Assembly: GCF_009176645.1 (NCBI RefSeq)
Contig: NZ_AP019007.1
Coordinates: 248,001-312,000 of the forward strand
Direction: 5' to 3'
DNA: 64,000 bases
From: Enterobacter oligotrophicus
GTDB taxonomy: Bacteria > Pseudomonadota > Gammaproteobacteria > Enterobacterales > Enterobacteriaceae
Positions 36,529-45,152 of this stretch are shown here, one piece after another. The notes below the pieces were generated by a model, which searched no databases, had not been told where the DNA came from, and worked only from the letters and a program-made list of their open reading frames with translations. Made by a program: the position numbers and the translations under genes. Within the stretch, counting starts at the first letter, position 1; each line of letters opens with the position of its first letter.

Positions 36529-36722
36529 GCCGCTATTCCTTTCATATTCACAGAGGCTATATCTTATCAAAAATGTGAAGGCACTGACGTATTCGCCAAA
36601 TTCCCCCTTTCCTGATCCGACATTGCACCAAAAGTGAACTACGCTGCACAAATGTTGATCATTCGTTAAACATATATTGCATTAACTTTGTAGCACAGGC
36701 GGTTTTATGCGCCCTGTGAACA

Positions 36723-36738
36723 TGGCACGCGTCATGCA
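36723..36738 (+). promoter_or_regulatory. Sigma-54 promoter of the rpiR-ddp operon
   Basis: TGGCACGCGTCATGCA has GG and GC separated by exactly 10 bp and matches the -24/-12 consensus TGGCACG-N4-TTGCA except for one base. Transcription would begin near 36749, leaving a leader of about 46 nt. Half-sites resembling NtrC boxes (TTGCACC at 36623, TGCACA at 36645) lie about 100-125 bp upstream of that start. E. coli ddp is known to be Ntr-regulated. Confidence 0.65.
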
Positions 36739-36794
36739 TTGTTAATCGGGTAACAAAAAACCGGCGTTTGACAGCCTGTTAACAGCGAGGCGGT

Positions 36795-37649
36795 ATGACG
36801 ACAAAACCCGAAGTGCTGAACCGTATCGAAACAACCTTCAGCCAGCTCACGCCCAGCGAAAAGCGGGTGGCGAGCTGGATGCTGGCCCATGCGGCACAGA
36901 TCCCGTTTGAAACGGCGGAAAGCGTCGCGCTGATGACCGGAACCAGCGGGATCACCGTCGGACGATTTCTGCGTAAGCTGGGCTATCGCAATCTGGACGA
37001 TGCCAAAAAAAGCCTGCGCGATCCGTATCAACCCTGGGGAATGAACGATCGCCTCGACTCCTGGCAGCAGCAGCGTCCGCTGTCCGACCGCATGCAGCAC
37101 TCGTTGTCGCTGGAGGTGGACGCCATTACCCATGTTTATCAACTGGCGCAAAGCGACGCATTTAAGCAGATTGTCCATCGCCTTACGCATGCAGACGCCG
37201 TGTTCGTGCTGGGCATTCAGTCCACACGCGGGATCGCTAACGCGTTCTTCAGCCATCTGGAATATCTGCGTCCTCGTGTGAGCTACTCCGAAGGGTCGTC
37301 CGGCAGTTGGGTGGAATCGCTGAACTCCGGTTTTGCGCGTCCCTACATTGTACTGACCGACACCCGCGCCTACTCCGCTATCGCCCGCCAGTATTGCCGT
37401 GTGGCGAGTGAGAAAGCGATCCCGATGGCGCTCATTACTGATATCTGGTGTCCGTGGGCGCGGGATTACCCCATTGATTTACTCCAGGTGAAAACCGATA
37501 CCGGCCATTTCTGGGATTCGCTGGCACCCGTGAGTTGTCTGTTCAACCTGTTGCTGTCGGGCGTGGTGGAGGCGCTCGGTGATGCGCTGCCGGACCGCCT
37601 GGCGGTAAACCGACAATTACAACAAGAGTTTGGTCAATTCGAACGCTAA
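36795..37649 (+). CDS. MurR/RpiR-family regulator of the ddp operon
   Basis: A 284-residue regulator with an N-terminal HTH_6 domain (about 1-75; FSQLTPSEKRVASWML, then GTSGITVGRFLRKLGY) and a C-terminal SIS domain (about 125-260; DAVFVLGIQSTRGIANAF, VLTDTRAYSAIARQYCRVAS). SIS domains bind phosphosugars, so a cell-wall amino-sugar phosphate could be the effector. It lies 12 bp upstream of ddpX on the same strand and is probably co-transcribed; K-12 has no such regulator at this place. It likely adds specific control beneath nitrogen control. Confidence 0.9.
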   Translation: MTTKPEVLNRIETTFSQLTPSEKRVASWMLAHAAQIPFETAESVALMTGTSGITVGRFLRKLGYRNLDDAKKSLRDPYQPWGMNDRLDSWQQQRPLSDRMQHSLSLEVDAITHVYQLAQSDAFKQIVHRLTHADAVFVLGIQSTRGIANAFFSHLEYLRPRVSYSEGSSGSWVESLNSGFARPYIVLTDTRAYSAIARQYCRVASEKAIPMALITDIWCPWARDYPIDLLQVKTDTGHFWDSLAPVSCLFNLLLSGVVEALGDALPDRLAVNRQLQQEFGQFER

Positions 37650-37661
37650 AGGAGCGGAGCT

Positions 37662-38237
37662 ATGCCCGAAGAGAGTCCACTGATTGACGTGGCGAAGACC
37701 TTTCCCACGCTGCATATCGATCTGAAATACGCGACCGCCGACAACATCACAGGCCGCCCGATTTATCAGGAGGCGCTGTGTTTGCTTCATGCCGATGCCG
37801 CCACCGCGCTGGCGAAAGCCGTCAGTATTGCCACGCTCGCAGGGCTGAAACTGGTGGTCTATGACGCCTACCGCCCACAGCAGGCGCAGGCACAACTGTG
37901 GGATGCCTGCCCGAACCCGAAATACGTAGTGGACGTGGCGATTGGCTCTAACCACAGTCGTGGCACCGCCATTGACGTGACGCTGATGGATGAGCACGAC
38001 AATGTGCTGGATATGGGGGCCGGGTTTGACGAGATGCATGACCGTTCGCATCCGTACCACCCGTCCGTTCCGCCGCATGCGCAGCGTAATCGTCTGCTGC
38101 TCAACGCCATTATGTTTGGCGGCGGTTTTGTGGGGATCGGCAGCGAATGGTGGCACTTTGAGCTACCCGAGGCCGCCAGCTATCCCCTTCTTGACGATCG
38201 TTTTGACTGTTTTCCGTTGACGCACACATCCCTTTAA
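37662..38237 (+). CDS. ddpX: D-alanyl-D-alanine dipeptidase (VanX-like)
   Basis: A 191-residue zinc dipeptidase that hydrolyses D-Ala-D-Ala to D-alanine. VanX-family zinc ligands and catalytic residues are seen in SNHSRGTAIDVTLMD (His, Asp) and GSEWWHFELP (Glu, His), with the substrate Arg in YDAYRP. A strong AAAGGAG precedes ATG 37662. It is cytoplasmic, so it acts on dipeptide brought in by DdpABCDF. Length and sequence match E. coli DdpX. Confidence 0.96.
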   Translation: MPEESPLIDVAKTFPTLHIDLKYATADNITGRPIYQEALCLLHADAATALAKAVSIATLAGLKLVVYDAYRPQQAQAQLWDACPNPKYVVDVAIGSNHSRGTAIDVTLMDEHDNVLDMGAGFDEMHDRSHPYHPSVPPHAQRNRLLLNAIMFGGGFVGIGSEWWHFELPEAASYPLLDDRFDCFPLTHTSL

Positions 38238-38252
38238 ACCCGGAGCACTGCC

Positions 38253-39785
38253 ATGAAAACAACGCTTCTCACAACCTTGATCGCCGCTACGCTGGCACTG
38301 AGCGCGCCTGTTGCGCTGGCTGCCGTCCCGAAAGATATGCTGGTCATTGGTAAAGCGGCCGACCCGCAAACGCTCGACCCGGCGGTGACCATCGACAACA
38401 ACGACTGGACCGTCACCTATCCGTCTTACCAGCGTCTTGTTAAGTACAAGCCAGGCACCACCGAGGTTGAGGGCGATCTGTCGACGGGCTGGAAGGCATC
38501 CGATGACCAGAAGGAGTGGACCTTCACTCTGACGGACAAGGCAAAATTTTCCGATGGCACGCCCGTCACCGCCGACGCGGTGAAACTGTCGTTTGAGCGC
38601 CTGCTGAAAATCAGCCAGGGTCCTTCGGAAGCCTTCCCGAAAGATCTCAAAATTGATGCTGTAGACGAACATACGGTGAAGTTCACCTTAAGTCAGCCGT
38701 TCGCGCCGTTCCTCTATACGCTGGCGAACGACGGAGCCTCCATTATTAACCCGGCGGTGCTGAAGGCCAATGCTGCCGATGATGCGCGTGGTTTTCTGGC
38801 GCAAAACACGGCTGGCTCCGGCCCGTTTATGCTGAAAAGCTGGCAGAAAGGTCAACAACTGGTGCTGGTGCCGAACCCGCACTGGGCGGGTGACAAGCCG
38901 CACTTTAAGCGCGTTGCGGTGAAAATCATTGGTGAAAGTGCGTCGCGTCGCCTGCAGCTTTCCCGTGGTGACCTGGACATTGCCGATTCCCTGCCAGTGG
39001 ATCAGCTTGCGGCCCTGAAACAGGAAGGCAAAGTAGCCGTGGCGGAGTACCCGTCCCTGCGCGTCACTTATCTGTATCTCAACAACAGTAAAGCGCCGAT
39101 GAATCAGGTGGATTTGCGTCGGGCGGTCTCCTGGGCGACAGATTATCAGGGGATGGTGAAAGGGATTCTGAGCGGTAACGGCAAACAGATGCGCGGCCCG
39201 ATCCCGGACGGCATGTGGGGCTTTGACGCCAACGCCATGCAGTACAGCTTTGATGAGGCCAAAGCCAAAGCCGCGCTGGAGAAAGTGAAAGATAAACCCG
39301 CCAGCCTGACCTTCCTTTACTCCGATAACGACCCGAACTGGGAGCCGATCGCCCTCTCCACCCAGGCGAGTCTCGGCAAACTTGGCATTAACGTCAAGCT
39401 GGAGAAACTGGCGAACGCCACCATGCGCGATCGCGTGGGCAAAGGCGATTACGACATTGCTATCGGGAACTGGAGCCCGGACTTTGCCGACCCGTACATG
39501 TTCATGAATTACTGGTTTGAATCGGACAAAAAAGGGCTGCCAGGAAACCGTTCGTTCTATGAGAACAAAGAGGTCGACGCCCTGCTGCAGGCCGCGCTGA
39601 AAACCACCGACCAGGCTGAGCGCACCAAAGACTACCAGCAGGCGCAGAAAATCGTGATCGACGAGGCGGCCTACGTTTATCTGTTCCAGAAGAACTACCA
39701 GCTGGCGATGAACAAAGAGGTCAAAGGCTTCACCTTTAATCCGATGCTCGAACAGGTGTTCAACATCGCCACCATGAGCAAGTAA
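38253..39785 (+). CDS. ddpA: D-Ala-D-Ala ABC transporter, periplasmic binding protein
   Basis: A 510-residue solute-binding protein of the DppA/OppA family. The signal peptide is MKTTLLTTLIAATLALSAPVALA. The family signature is FTLTDKAKFSDGTPVTADAVKLSFER (about 88-113), with the C-terminal YQQAQKIVIDEAAYVYLF. It is predicted to capture D-Ala-D-Ala released during peptidoglycan turnover. It is the second structural gene of the ddp operon, 15 bp after ddpX. Confidence 0.95.
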   Translation: MKTTLLTTLIAATLALSAPVALAAVPKDMLVIGKAADPQTLDPAVTIDNNDWTVTYPSYQRLVKYKPGTTEVEGDLSTGWKASDDQKEWTFTLTDKAKFSDGTPVTADAVKLSFERLLKISQGPSEAFPKDLKIDAVDEHTVKFTLSQPFAPFLYTLANDGASIINPAVLKANAADDARGFLAQNTAGSGPFMLKSWQKGQQLVLVPNPHWAGDKPHFKRVAVKIIGESASRRLQLSRGDLDIADSLPVDQLAALKQEGKVAVAEYPSLRVTYLYLNNSKAPMNQVDLRRAVSWATDYQGMVKGILSGNGKQMRGPIPDGMWGFDANAMQYSFDEAKAKAALEKVKDKPASLTFLYSDNDPNWEPIALSTQASLGKLGINVKLEKLANATMRDRVGKGDYDIAIGNWSPDFADPYMFMNYWFESDKKGLPGNRSFYENKEVDALLQAALKTTDQAERTKDYQQAQKIVIDEAAYVYLFQKNYQLAMNKEVKGFTFNPMLEQVFNIATMSK

Positions 39786-39808
39786 CGGTCCGCGCCGGGG
39801 GAAAGTGT

Positions 39809-40831
39809 ATGACGTTCTGGAGCATTGTGCGCCAGCGCTGCTGGGGGTTAATCCTGGTGGTGGCCGGTGTCTGTATTATCACCTTTATTATTTCACACAT
39901 GATCCCCGGCGATCCGGCCCGCCTGCTGGCCGGAGACCGCGCCAGCGACGACATTGTGCAAAGTATCCGCCAGCAACTGGGGCTGGACCAGCCGCTGTAT
40001 ATCCAGTTTGGCCGCTATGTAGATGCCCTTGCGCACGGTGATTTGGGCACCTCCATTCGTACCGGCCGCCCTGTGGTGGATGATTTGAAAGCCTTTTTCC
40101 CCGCCACGCTGGAGCTGGCGTTCTGTTCCCTGCTGCTGGCGCTGGTCATCGGCGTGCCGCTGGGAATTTTATCCGCAGTTTATCGCAACCGCTGGCTGGA
40201 TCACCTGGTCCGGCTGATGGCGATGACCGGGATCTCGACGCCAGCGTTCTGGCTGGGGCTGGGTGTCATTGTGCTGTTCTATGGCCAACTGCAAATCCTG
40301 CCTGGCGGCGGCAGGCTGGACGACTGGCTCGATCCGCCTGCGCACGTTACCGGGTTTTATCTGCTGGATGCGCTGCTGGAGGGCAACGGTGAGGTGTTCT
40401 TTAACGCCCTTCAGCATCTGATTTTACCTTCGCTGACGCTGGCGTTTGTTCATCTGGGCATTGTGGCGCGTCAGGTTCGTTCCGCCATGCTGGAACAGCT
40501 TAGCGAAGATTACATTCGCACCGCCCGCGCCAGCGGGTTGCCGGGCTTGTACATCGTGCTGCGCTATGCCTTACCTAACGCAATGATCCCGTCCATTACC
40601 GTGCTTGGGCTGGCGCTGGGCGATCTTCTGTATGGCGCAGTGCTCACCGAAACCGTCTTTGCCTGGCCGGGAATGGGAGCCTGGGTGGTGACCTCCATTC
40701 AGGCGCTCGATTTCCCCGCCGTGATGGGGTTCGCGGTGGTGGTTTCGCTGGCCTATGTGTTGGTCAACCTGGTGGTTGATCTGCTTTATCTGTGGATTGA
40801 TCCACGAATCGGGCGCGGAGGTGCCGAATGA
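39809..40831 (+). CDS. ddpB: D-Ala-D-Ala ABC transporter permease
   Basis: A 340-residue inner-membrane permease of the DppB/OppB type with six helices. The N-terminal helix precedes HMIPGDPARLLAGDRAS, and the EAA loop that contacts the ATPases reads EDYIRTARASGLPGLYIVLRYALPNA. It carries the longer periplasmic loop usual for DppB. Its stop overlaps the ddpC start (ATGA). Confidence 0.95.
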   Translation: MTFWSIVRQRCWGLILVVAGVCIITFIISHMIPGDPARLLAGDRASDDIVQSIRQQLGLDQPLYIQFGRYVDALAHGDLGTSIRTGRPVVDDLKAFFPATLELAFCSLLLALVIGVPLGILSAVYRNRWLDHLVRLMAMTGISTPAFWLGLGVIVLFYGQLQILPGGGRLDDWLDPPAHVTGFYLLDALLEGNGEVFFNALQHLILPSLTLAFVHLGIVARQVRSAMLEQLSEDYIRTARASGLPGLYIVLRYALPNAMIPSITVLGLALGDLLYGAVLTETVFAWPGMGAWVVTSIQALDFPAVMGFAVVVSLAYVLVNLVVDLLYLWIDPRIGRGGAE

Positions 40832-41721
40832 TGCTGACTCAGGAAACGCCCGTCCCCGTCAAAACCGCGAAACAGCGCATCGACTGGGCAAAACTGTTCT
40901 GGATGCTGCGTAAAAGCCCGCTCACGCTGGCTGGCGGCGTGATCATGATCCTGATGCTGTTGCTGATGGTCCTGTCGCCGTGGATCGTTCCGCACGACCC
41001 GAACGCGCTGGATCTGACCGCACGTTTGCAGGCCCCGTCTGCACAACACTGGTTTGGCACCGATGAAGTCGGGCGCGATCTGTTCAGCCGCGTGCTGGTG
41101 GGCAGCCAGCAGTCCATCGCTGCCGGGCTGGCGGTGGTCGCCATCGCCGGAGGAATTGGCTCGCTGCTCGGCTGTTTGTCCGGCGTGCTCGGTGGACGCG
41201 GCGACGCCATTATTATGCGGGTGATGGACATTATGCTCTCCATTCCTTCTCTGGTACTGACCATGGCGCTGGCAGCCGCGCTCGGTCCCAGCCTGTTTAA
41301 CGCCATGCTGGCGATCGCCATTGTGCGCATTCCGTTTTATGTGCGTCTGGCACGCGGGCAGACGCTGGTGGTGCGCCAGTTTATCTATGTTCAGGCCGCC
41401 CGAACTTTTGGGGCCTCGCGCTGGCATCTGATCAGCTGGCATATCCTGCGCAACGCCCTGCCGCCGCTGATTGTGCAGGCGTCGCTGGATATCGGCAGCG
41501 CAATACTTATGGCGGCAACGCTCGGCTTTATTGGGCTGGGTGCGCAACAGCCCACGGCTGAATGGGGGGCGATGGTGGCCGTGGGCCGTAACTACGTGCT
41601 TGACCAGTGGTGGTACTGTGCATTTCCGGGCGCGGCCATTCTGATCACCGCAGTGGGTTTCAATCTGTTTGGTGATGGCATCCGCGATCTGCTTGACCCG
41701 AAATCGGGAGGAAAACAGTGA
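40828..41721 (+). CDS. ddpC: D-Ala-D-Ala ABC transporter permease
   Basis: A 297-residue DppC/OppC-type permease. The N-terminal helix VIMILMLLLMVLSPWIVPHDPN is followed by the conserved HWFGTDEVGRDLFSRVLVG and the EAA loop YVQAARTFGASRWHLISWHILRNALPPL. It pairs with DdpB to form the membrane channel. It overlaps ddpB by four bases and ddpD by one. Confidence 0.95.
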   Translation: MMLTQETPVPVKTAKQRIDWAKLFWMLRKSPLTLAGGVIMILMLLLMVLSPWIVPHDPNALDLTARLQAPSAQHWFGTDEVGRDLFSRVLVGSQQSIAAGLAVVAIAGGIGSLLGCLSGVLGGRGDAIIMRVMDIMLSIPSLVLTMALAAALGPSLFNAMLAIAIVRIPFYVRLARGQTLVVRQFIYVQAARTFGASRWHLISWHILRNALPPLIVQASLDIGSAILMAATLGFIGLGAQQPTAEWGAMVAVGRNYVLDQWWYCAFPGAAILITAVGFNLFGDGIRDLLDPKSGGKQ

Positions 41722-42707
41722 TGAGTCAACCTGTTTTATCGATAGAAGATTTGCACCTGAGCTTTCCGATCTACCGTGGTGAAGTCCATGCGCTCAATCA
41801 CGTCTCGCTGGAGATCCAGCGCGGAGAAATTGTCGGCGTGGTGGGCGAATCCGGTTCGGGCAAATCGGTTACGGCGATGCTGGCGATGCGCCTGCTGCCG
41901 GAAGGCAGCTACCACGTTCACAACGGGCAGGTAAAACTGCTGGGTGAAGATGTGCTGAATGCCCCGGAAAAGCAGCTTCGCCAGTGGCGTGGCGCAAAAG
42001 TGGCGATGATTTTCCAGGAGCCGATGACGGCGCTGAACCCGACGCGACGGATTGGTAAGCAGATGGTGGAGGTGATCCGCCAGCACCAGCCCCTTTCACG
42101 CCGCGAAGCGCAACACAAGGCAATAACGCTGCTGGAAGAGATGCAAATTCCGGATGCGGCTGAAGTGATGGCCCGCTATCCGTTTGAGCTTTCCGGCGGG
42201 ATGCGCCAGCGGGTGATGATCGCCCTGGCCTTCTCCTGCGAGCCTGAACTTATCATCGCTGACGAACCGACCACCGCACTGGATGTGACCGTGCAGTTGC
42301 AGGTGCTGCGTTTGCTGAAACATAAGGCGCGGGCCAGCGGAACCTCGGTGCTGTTTATCAGCCATGATATGGCCGTCGTCTCTCAGCTCTGTGATCGTAT
42401 GTACGTGATGTATGCGGGCAGCGTCATTGAAAGTGGTGATACGCAGACACTGATCCGGCATCCCGTCCACCCCTATTCCATCGGCCTGCTGCAGTGTGCC
42501 CCGGAAAACGGTGAACCTCGCGAAATGCTGCCGGCCATTCCCGGTACGGTGCCCAACCTCAGCCAGCTCCCGCGCGGCTGTGCGTTTCGCGAGCGCTGTT
42601 TTGCTGCCGGAGCAAAATGTGGCGAAACGCCGCGCCTGAAACCTCATGGTGCTGAGGGGCAACACGCCGCCTGCTGGTATCCGCAACGGGGAGAGTGTCA
42701 TGTCTGA
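41721..42707 (+). CDS. ddpD: D-Ala-D-Ala ABC transporter ATPase
   Basis: A 328-residue ABC ATPase of the OppD/DppD type. ATG 41721 is chosen over GTG 41718; it overlaps the ddpC stop (TGATG), has GGAGG upstream and gives the E. coli length. Walker A is GESGSGKS, signature LSGGMRQR, Walker B LIIADEPTTALD. The C-terminal oligopeptide extension has the cysteine pattern CAFRERCFAAGAKCGE, typical of an iron-sulfur-binding tail. It overlaps ddpF by eight bases. Confidence 0.95.
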   Translation: MSQPVLSIEDLHLSFPIYRGEVHALNHVSLEIQRGEIVGVVGESGSGKSVTAMLAMRLLPEGSYHVHNGQVKLLGEDVLNAPEKQLRQWRGAKVAMIFQEPMTALNPTRRIGKQMVEVIRQHQPLSRREAQHKAITLLEEMQIPDAAEVMARYPFELSGGMRQRVMIALAFSCEPELIIADEPTTALDVTVQLQVLRLLKHKARASGTSVLFISHDMAVVSQLCDRMYVMYAGSVIESGDTQTLIRHPVHPYSIGLLQCAPENGEPREMLPAIPGTVPNLSQLPRGCAFRERCFAAGAKCGETPRLKPHGAEGQHAACWYPQRGECHV

Positions 42708-43632
42708 TGTGTTACTGGAACTGGATCGCGTGCATGTGAACTTTACTGCGCGGAAAAACTGGCTCGGCCGCGTCACCGAACAGGTGCATGCCCTCAACGG
42801 TCTTGATCTGCAGATCAATCGCGGTGAAACGCTGGGTATTGTTGGCGAATCCGGCTGTGGCAAAAGCACGCTGGCGCAACTGCTGATGGGGATGCTCAGG
42901 CCGAGCACCGGTGCCTGTCTGAGGACCCGTAGCGCAGGCGGCATGCAAATGGTGTTTCAGGACCCGCTCTCGTCACTCGATCCGCGTCTACCCGTCTGGC
43001 GGATTATCACGGAACCGGTGTGGGTGCAAAAGCGTAGCAGCGAACGCGAGCGCCGCCAGCTGGCGGAAAACCTGGCGCAGCAGGTTGGCATTCGCCCGGA
43101 GTATCTGGATCGGCTGCCGCATGCTTTTTCCGGTGGTCAGCGTCAGCGTATTGCCATTGCACGTGCGCTCTCTTCAGACCCGGATATTATTGTGCTGGAT
43201 GAACCGACCAGCGCGCTGGATATTTCCGTACAGGCGCAAATCCTGAATTTGCTGGTGACGCTGCAACAGCAGCGTAATCTGACCTATGTGCTGATTTCAC
43301 ATAACGTCTCGGTAGTCAGGCATATGAGTGACCGTGTGGCGGTGATGTACCTCGGGCAGATTGTCGAGCTGGGCACTGCCGCTCAGGTACTGGGCCAGCC
43401 GCGGCACCCTTATACGCGCCTGCTGCTTGATTCTGTACCGCGTACCGGCGAACCGCTGGACGAAACCCTGGCATTGCGTAAAACGGAACTTCCCGGAAAT
43501 CGCCATCTGCCCACAGGCTGCTATTTCCGCGACCGCTGTCCGCAGGCGACGGAAGGATGTGAAAGACCGAAGCCGTTACAGGCGTCAACGGAAGGACGGG
43601 CTGTACGCTGCTGGCGTAATCTGGAGGGCTAG
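42700..43632 (+). CDS. ddpF: D-Ala-D-Ala ABC transporter ATPase
   Basis: A 310-residue OppF/DppF-type ATPase, partner of DdpD. ATG 42700 (MSDVLLELDRV) follows GGGGAGAG and lies within the last codons of ddpD; the frame extends upstream without a start signal. Walker A is GESGCGKST, the Q-loop VFQDPLSSLDP, signature FSGGQRQRIAIARAL and Walker B IIVLDEPTSALD. A C-terminal cysteine cluster CYFRDRCPQATEGCE matches DdpD. It is the last gene of the operon; the terminator stem starts within its stop codon. Confidence 0.95.
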   Translation: MSDVLLELDRVHVNFTARKNWLGRVTEQVHALNGLDLQINRGETLGIVGESGCGKSTLAQLLMGMLRPSTGACLRTRSAGGMQMVFQDPLSSLDPRLPVWRIITEPVWVQKRSSERERRQLAENLAQQVGIRPEYLDRLPHAFSGGQRQRIAIARALSSDPDIIVLDEPTSALDISVQAQILNLLVTLQQQRNLTYVLISHNVSVVRHMSDRVAVMYLGQIVELGTAAQVLGQPRHPYTRLLLDSVPRTGEPLDETLALRKTELPGNRHLPTGCYFRDRCPQATEGCERPKPLQASTEGRAVRCWRNLEG

Positions 43633-43650
43633 CCGGGCATACGCCCGGCT
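43631..43650. terminator. Terminator hairpin between ddpF and osmC
   Basis: AGCCGGGC (43631-43638) and GCCCGGCT (43643-43650) form a perfect 8-bp stem with loop ATAC between convergent genes. It begins in the ddpF stop codon and ends five bases before the osmC stop codon. The T content after the stem is low. Confidence 0.65.
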
Positions 43651-43655
43651 CTGAC

Positions 43656-44084
43656 TTAGTTCAGCTTATAATCCAGCGTGATTTCCGCTTTCAGCAGCTG
43701 TGAAACCGGGCATCCCGCTTTCGCTTTCTGGATAATGCCGTCGAACTGCTGCGGATCAATACCCGGCACCGTCACCTTGCTTTGCAACGCAATTTTGGTG
43801 ATCGCAAAACCGCCATCGGTTTTATCCAGGGACACATCTGCTGTGGTATCAATGGAATCTGCCGTATAACCCGCCTCACCCAGCATCAGCGACAGCGCCA
43901 TCGAGAAACAGGCGGCGTGCGCTGCACCAATCAGCTCTTCCGGGTTGGTGCCTTTTTCGCCTTCAAAACGGGTATTAAAGCCGTAAGGTTGTTGGTTGAG
44001 GACGCCGCTTTCGGTTGAGACCGTCCCTTTTCCGCGCTTAATGTCGCCAGACCAGTGTGCTGAACCGTGCTTATGAATCGTCAT
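43656..44084 (-). CDS. osmC: Organic hydroperoxide reductase OsmC
   Basis: A 142-residue cytoplasmic peroxidase that reduces organic hydroperoxides using paired cysteines, visible in AAHAACFSMALSLML (about Cys59) and KAGCPVSQLL (about Cys125), with conserved GTNPEELIGAAHAAC. It matches E. coli OsmC in length and sequence. In E. coli it is induced by osmotic stress through RpoS, RcsB and NhaR. Its position next to bdm-sra-maeA-adhP is conserved, with a LysR/MBL pair inserted here. Confidence 0.96.
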   Translation of the reverse strand: MTIHKHGSAHWSGDIKRGKGTVSTESGVLNQQPYGFNTRFEGEKGTNPEELIGAAHAACFSMALSLMLGEAGYTADSIDTTADVSLDKTDGGFAITKIALQSKVTVPGIDPQQFDGIIQKAKAGCPVSQLLKAEITLDYKLN

Positions 44085-44159
44085 TCTTGCTCTCCTTTTG
44101 GCTTACAAAGGGTTAAGTATAGAACGCCGATCGTATTCTGCAGTTAAGACAGACGAGTC

Positions 44160-45041
44160 TTAGCGGATTGTCAGATATCGGGCCAGCGCATCCAGAAAGA
44201 CGCGTTGAGCCGCAGGCTGATAATCTCGCGACTGATAAATCCCATAAATGCCAATTGATTTGGGCGTAAATGCGCTCAGTACGGGGACAAGAAAGCCCTG
44301 ACTGAGCGCGGTTTGTGCCTCGCTTTCCGGTAGCATTGCAATCCCGCAGTGGTGAATTGCCGCCTCCATCAGTAGTGACGAAATGCTCGCACTCAGATTG
44401 CCGCTGACGGCAGCTGACACAACCTCTCCCTCAGCGGTAACAAAATTCCATGATTGCCCGGCAAAGAAGCTGTAATGCAGACAGTTATGCTGTTCCAGCT
44501 CCTCCAGCCGCTGAGGTGTACCGTTCGCGGCAAGATACTGCGGCGACGCGCAGAGTACCGAACGGCACTCCCCCAGCCGGCGGGCGATCATGCCCGGCTC
44601 CGGGTTATCGGTGATACGTATCGCCACATCAATACGTTCTCCAACCAGGCTCACCGGATGGTTATTCACGTCCAGCTCAATCCGTAACTGTGGATAACGC
44701 GTCAGCAGTTCGGGCAACACCGGCGCAATCATGTGCATGGCGGTAAAATGCGCGCAGGCCACGCGCAGCGTCCCCGCAGGGAGATCTTTCGCTGACTGAT
44801 CTTCTATTTCCTGAGAAATCTGCGAGAGCGTGCGCGTTTTTTGCAGCACTTTTTCCCCTGCTACGGTCAGCGTGAGCTTACGCGTTGAGCGATTCACCAG
44901 CCGGGTGCCAGCCCATTTTTCCATCTGCTCCAGATACCGGCTGACCATCGGGCGAGAAATACCCAGCGCCCGCGCCGCAGCGCTCAGGCTCCCCAGTTCG
45001 CATATGCGGTTATAGACCTGGGCGGCGATAACGCGATCCAT
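44160..45041 (-). CDS. LysR-family transcriptional regulator
   Basis: A 293-residue LysR regulator. The start at 45041 (MDRVIAAQVYNRI) has GGAG seven bases upstream; Met at 45053 is a possible alternative. The HTH is at about 15-40 (GSLSAAARALGISRPMVSRYLEQMEKW), followed by the effector-binding domain (about 90-290). It belongs to the CrgA/YafC-like subgroup. It is divergent from the MBL-fold gene across 111 bp, the usual arrangement for a LysR regulator and its target. Confidence 0.9.
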   Translation of the reverse strand: MDRVIAAQVYNRICELGSLSAAARALGISRPMVSRYLEQMEKWAGTRLVNRSTRKLTLTVAGEKVLQKTRTLSQISQEIEDQSAKDLPAGTLRVACAHFTAMHMIAPVLPELLTRYPQLRIELDVNNHPVSLVGERIDVAIRITDNPEPGMIARRLGECRSVLCASPQYLAANGTPQRLEELEQHNCLHYSFFAGQSWNFVTAEGEVVSAAVSGNLSASISSLLMEAAIHHCGIAMLPESEAQTALSQGFLVPVLSAFTPKSIGIYGIYQSRDYQPAAQRVFLDALARYLTIR

Positions 45042-45152
45042 GTTGTGCTCCATCTGCTCGATTTATGAAACTAAGCATGTCGTGTTTCAGGAATTCTGGC
45101 AAATGCTGATATCCGTACAATAGAGCCTCCCCTGAAAAACAGAGACATTCCA

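Noticed and set aside
35047..36651. 534-codon version of the anchored hydrolase starting at 36651
   Set aside because: The added 41 residues have no ribosome site and overlap the region between divergent promoters; ATG 36528 gives a normal anchor.
44145..44162. TAAGAC/GTCTTA hairpin at the LysR gene end as a terminator
   Set aside because: The stem is only 6 bp and has no T-run, so it is too weak to annotate.
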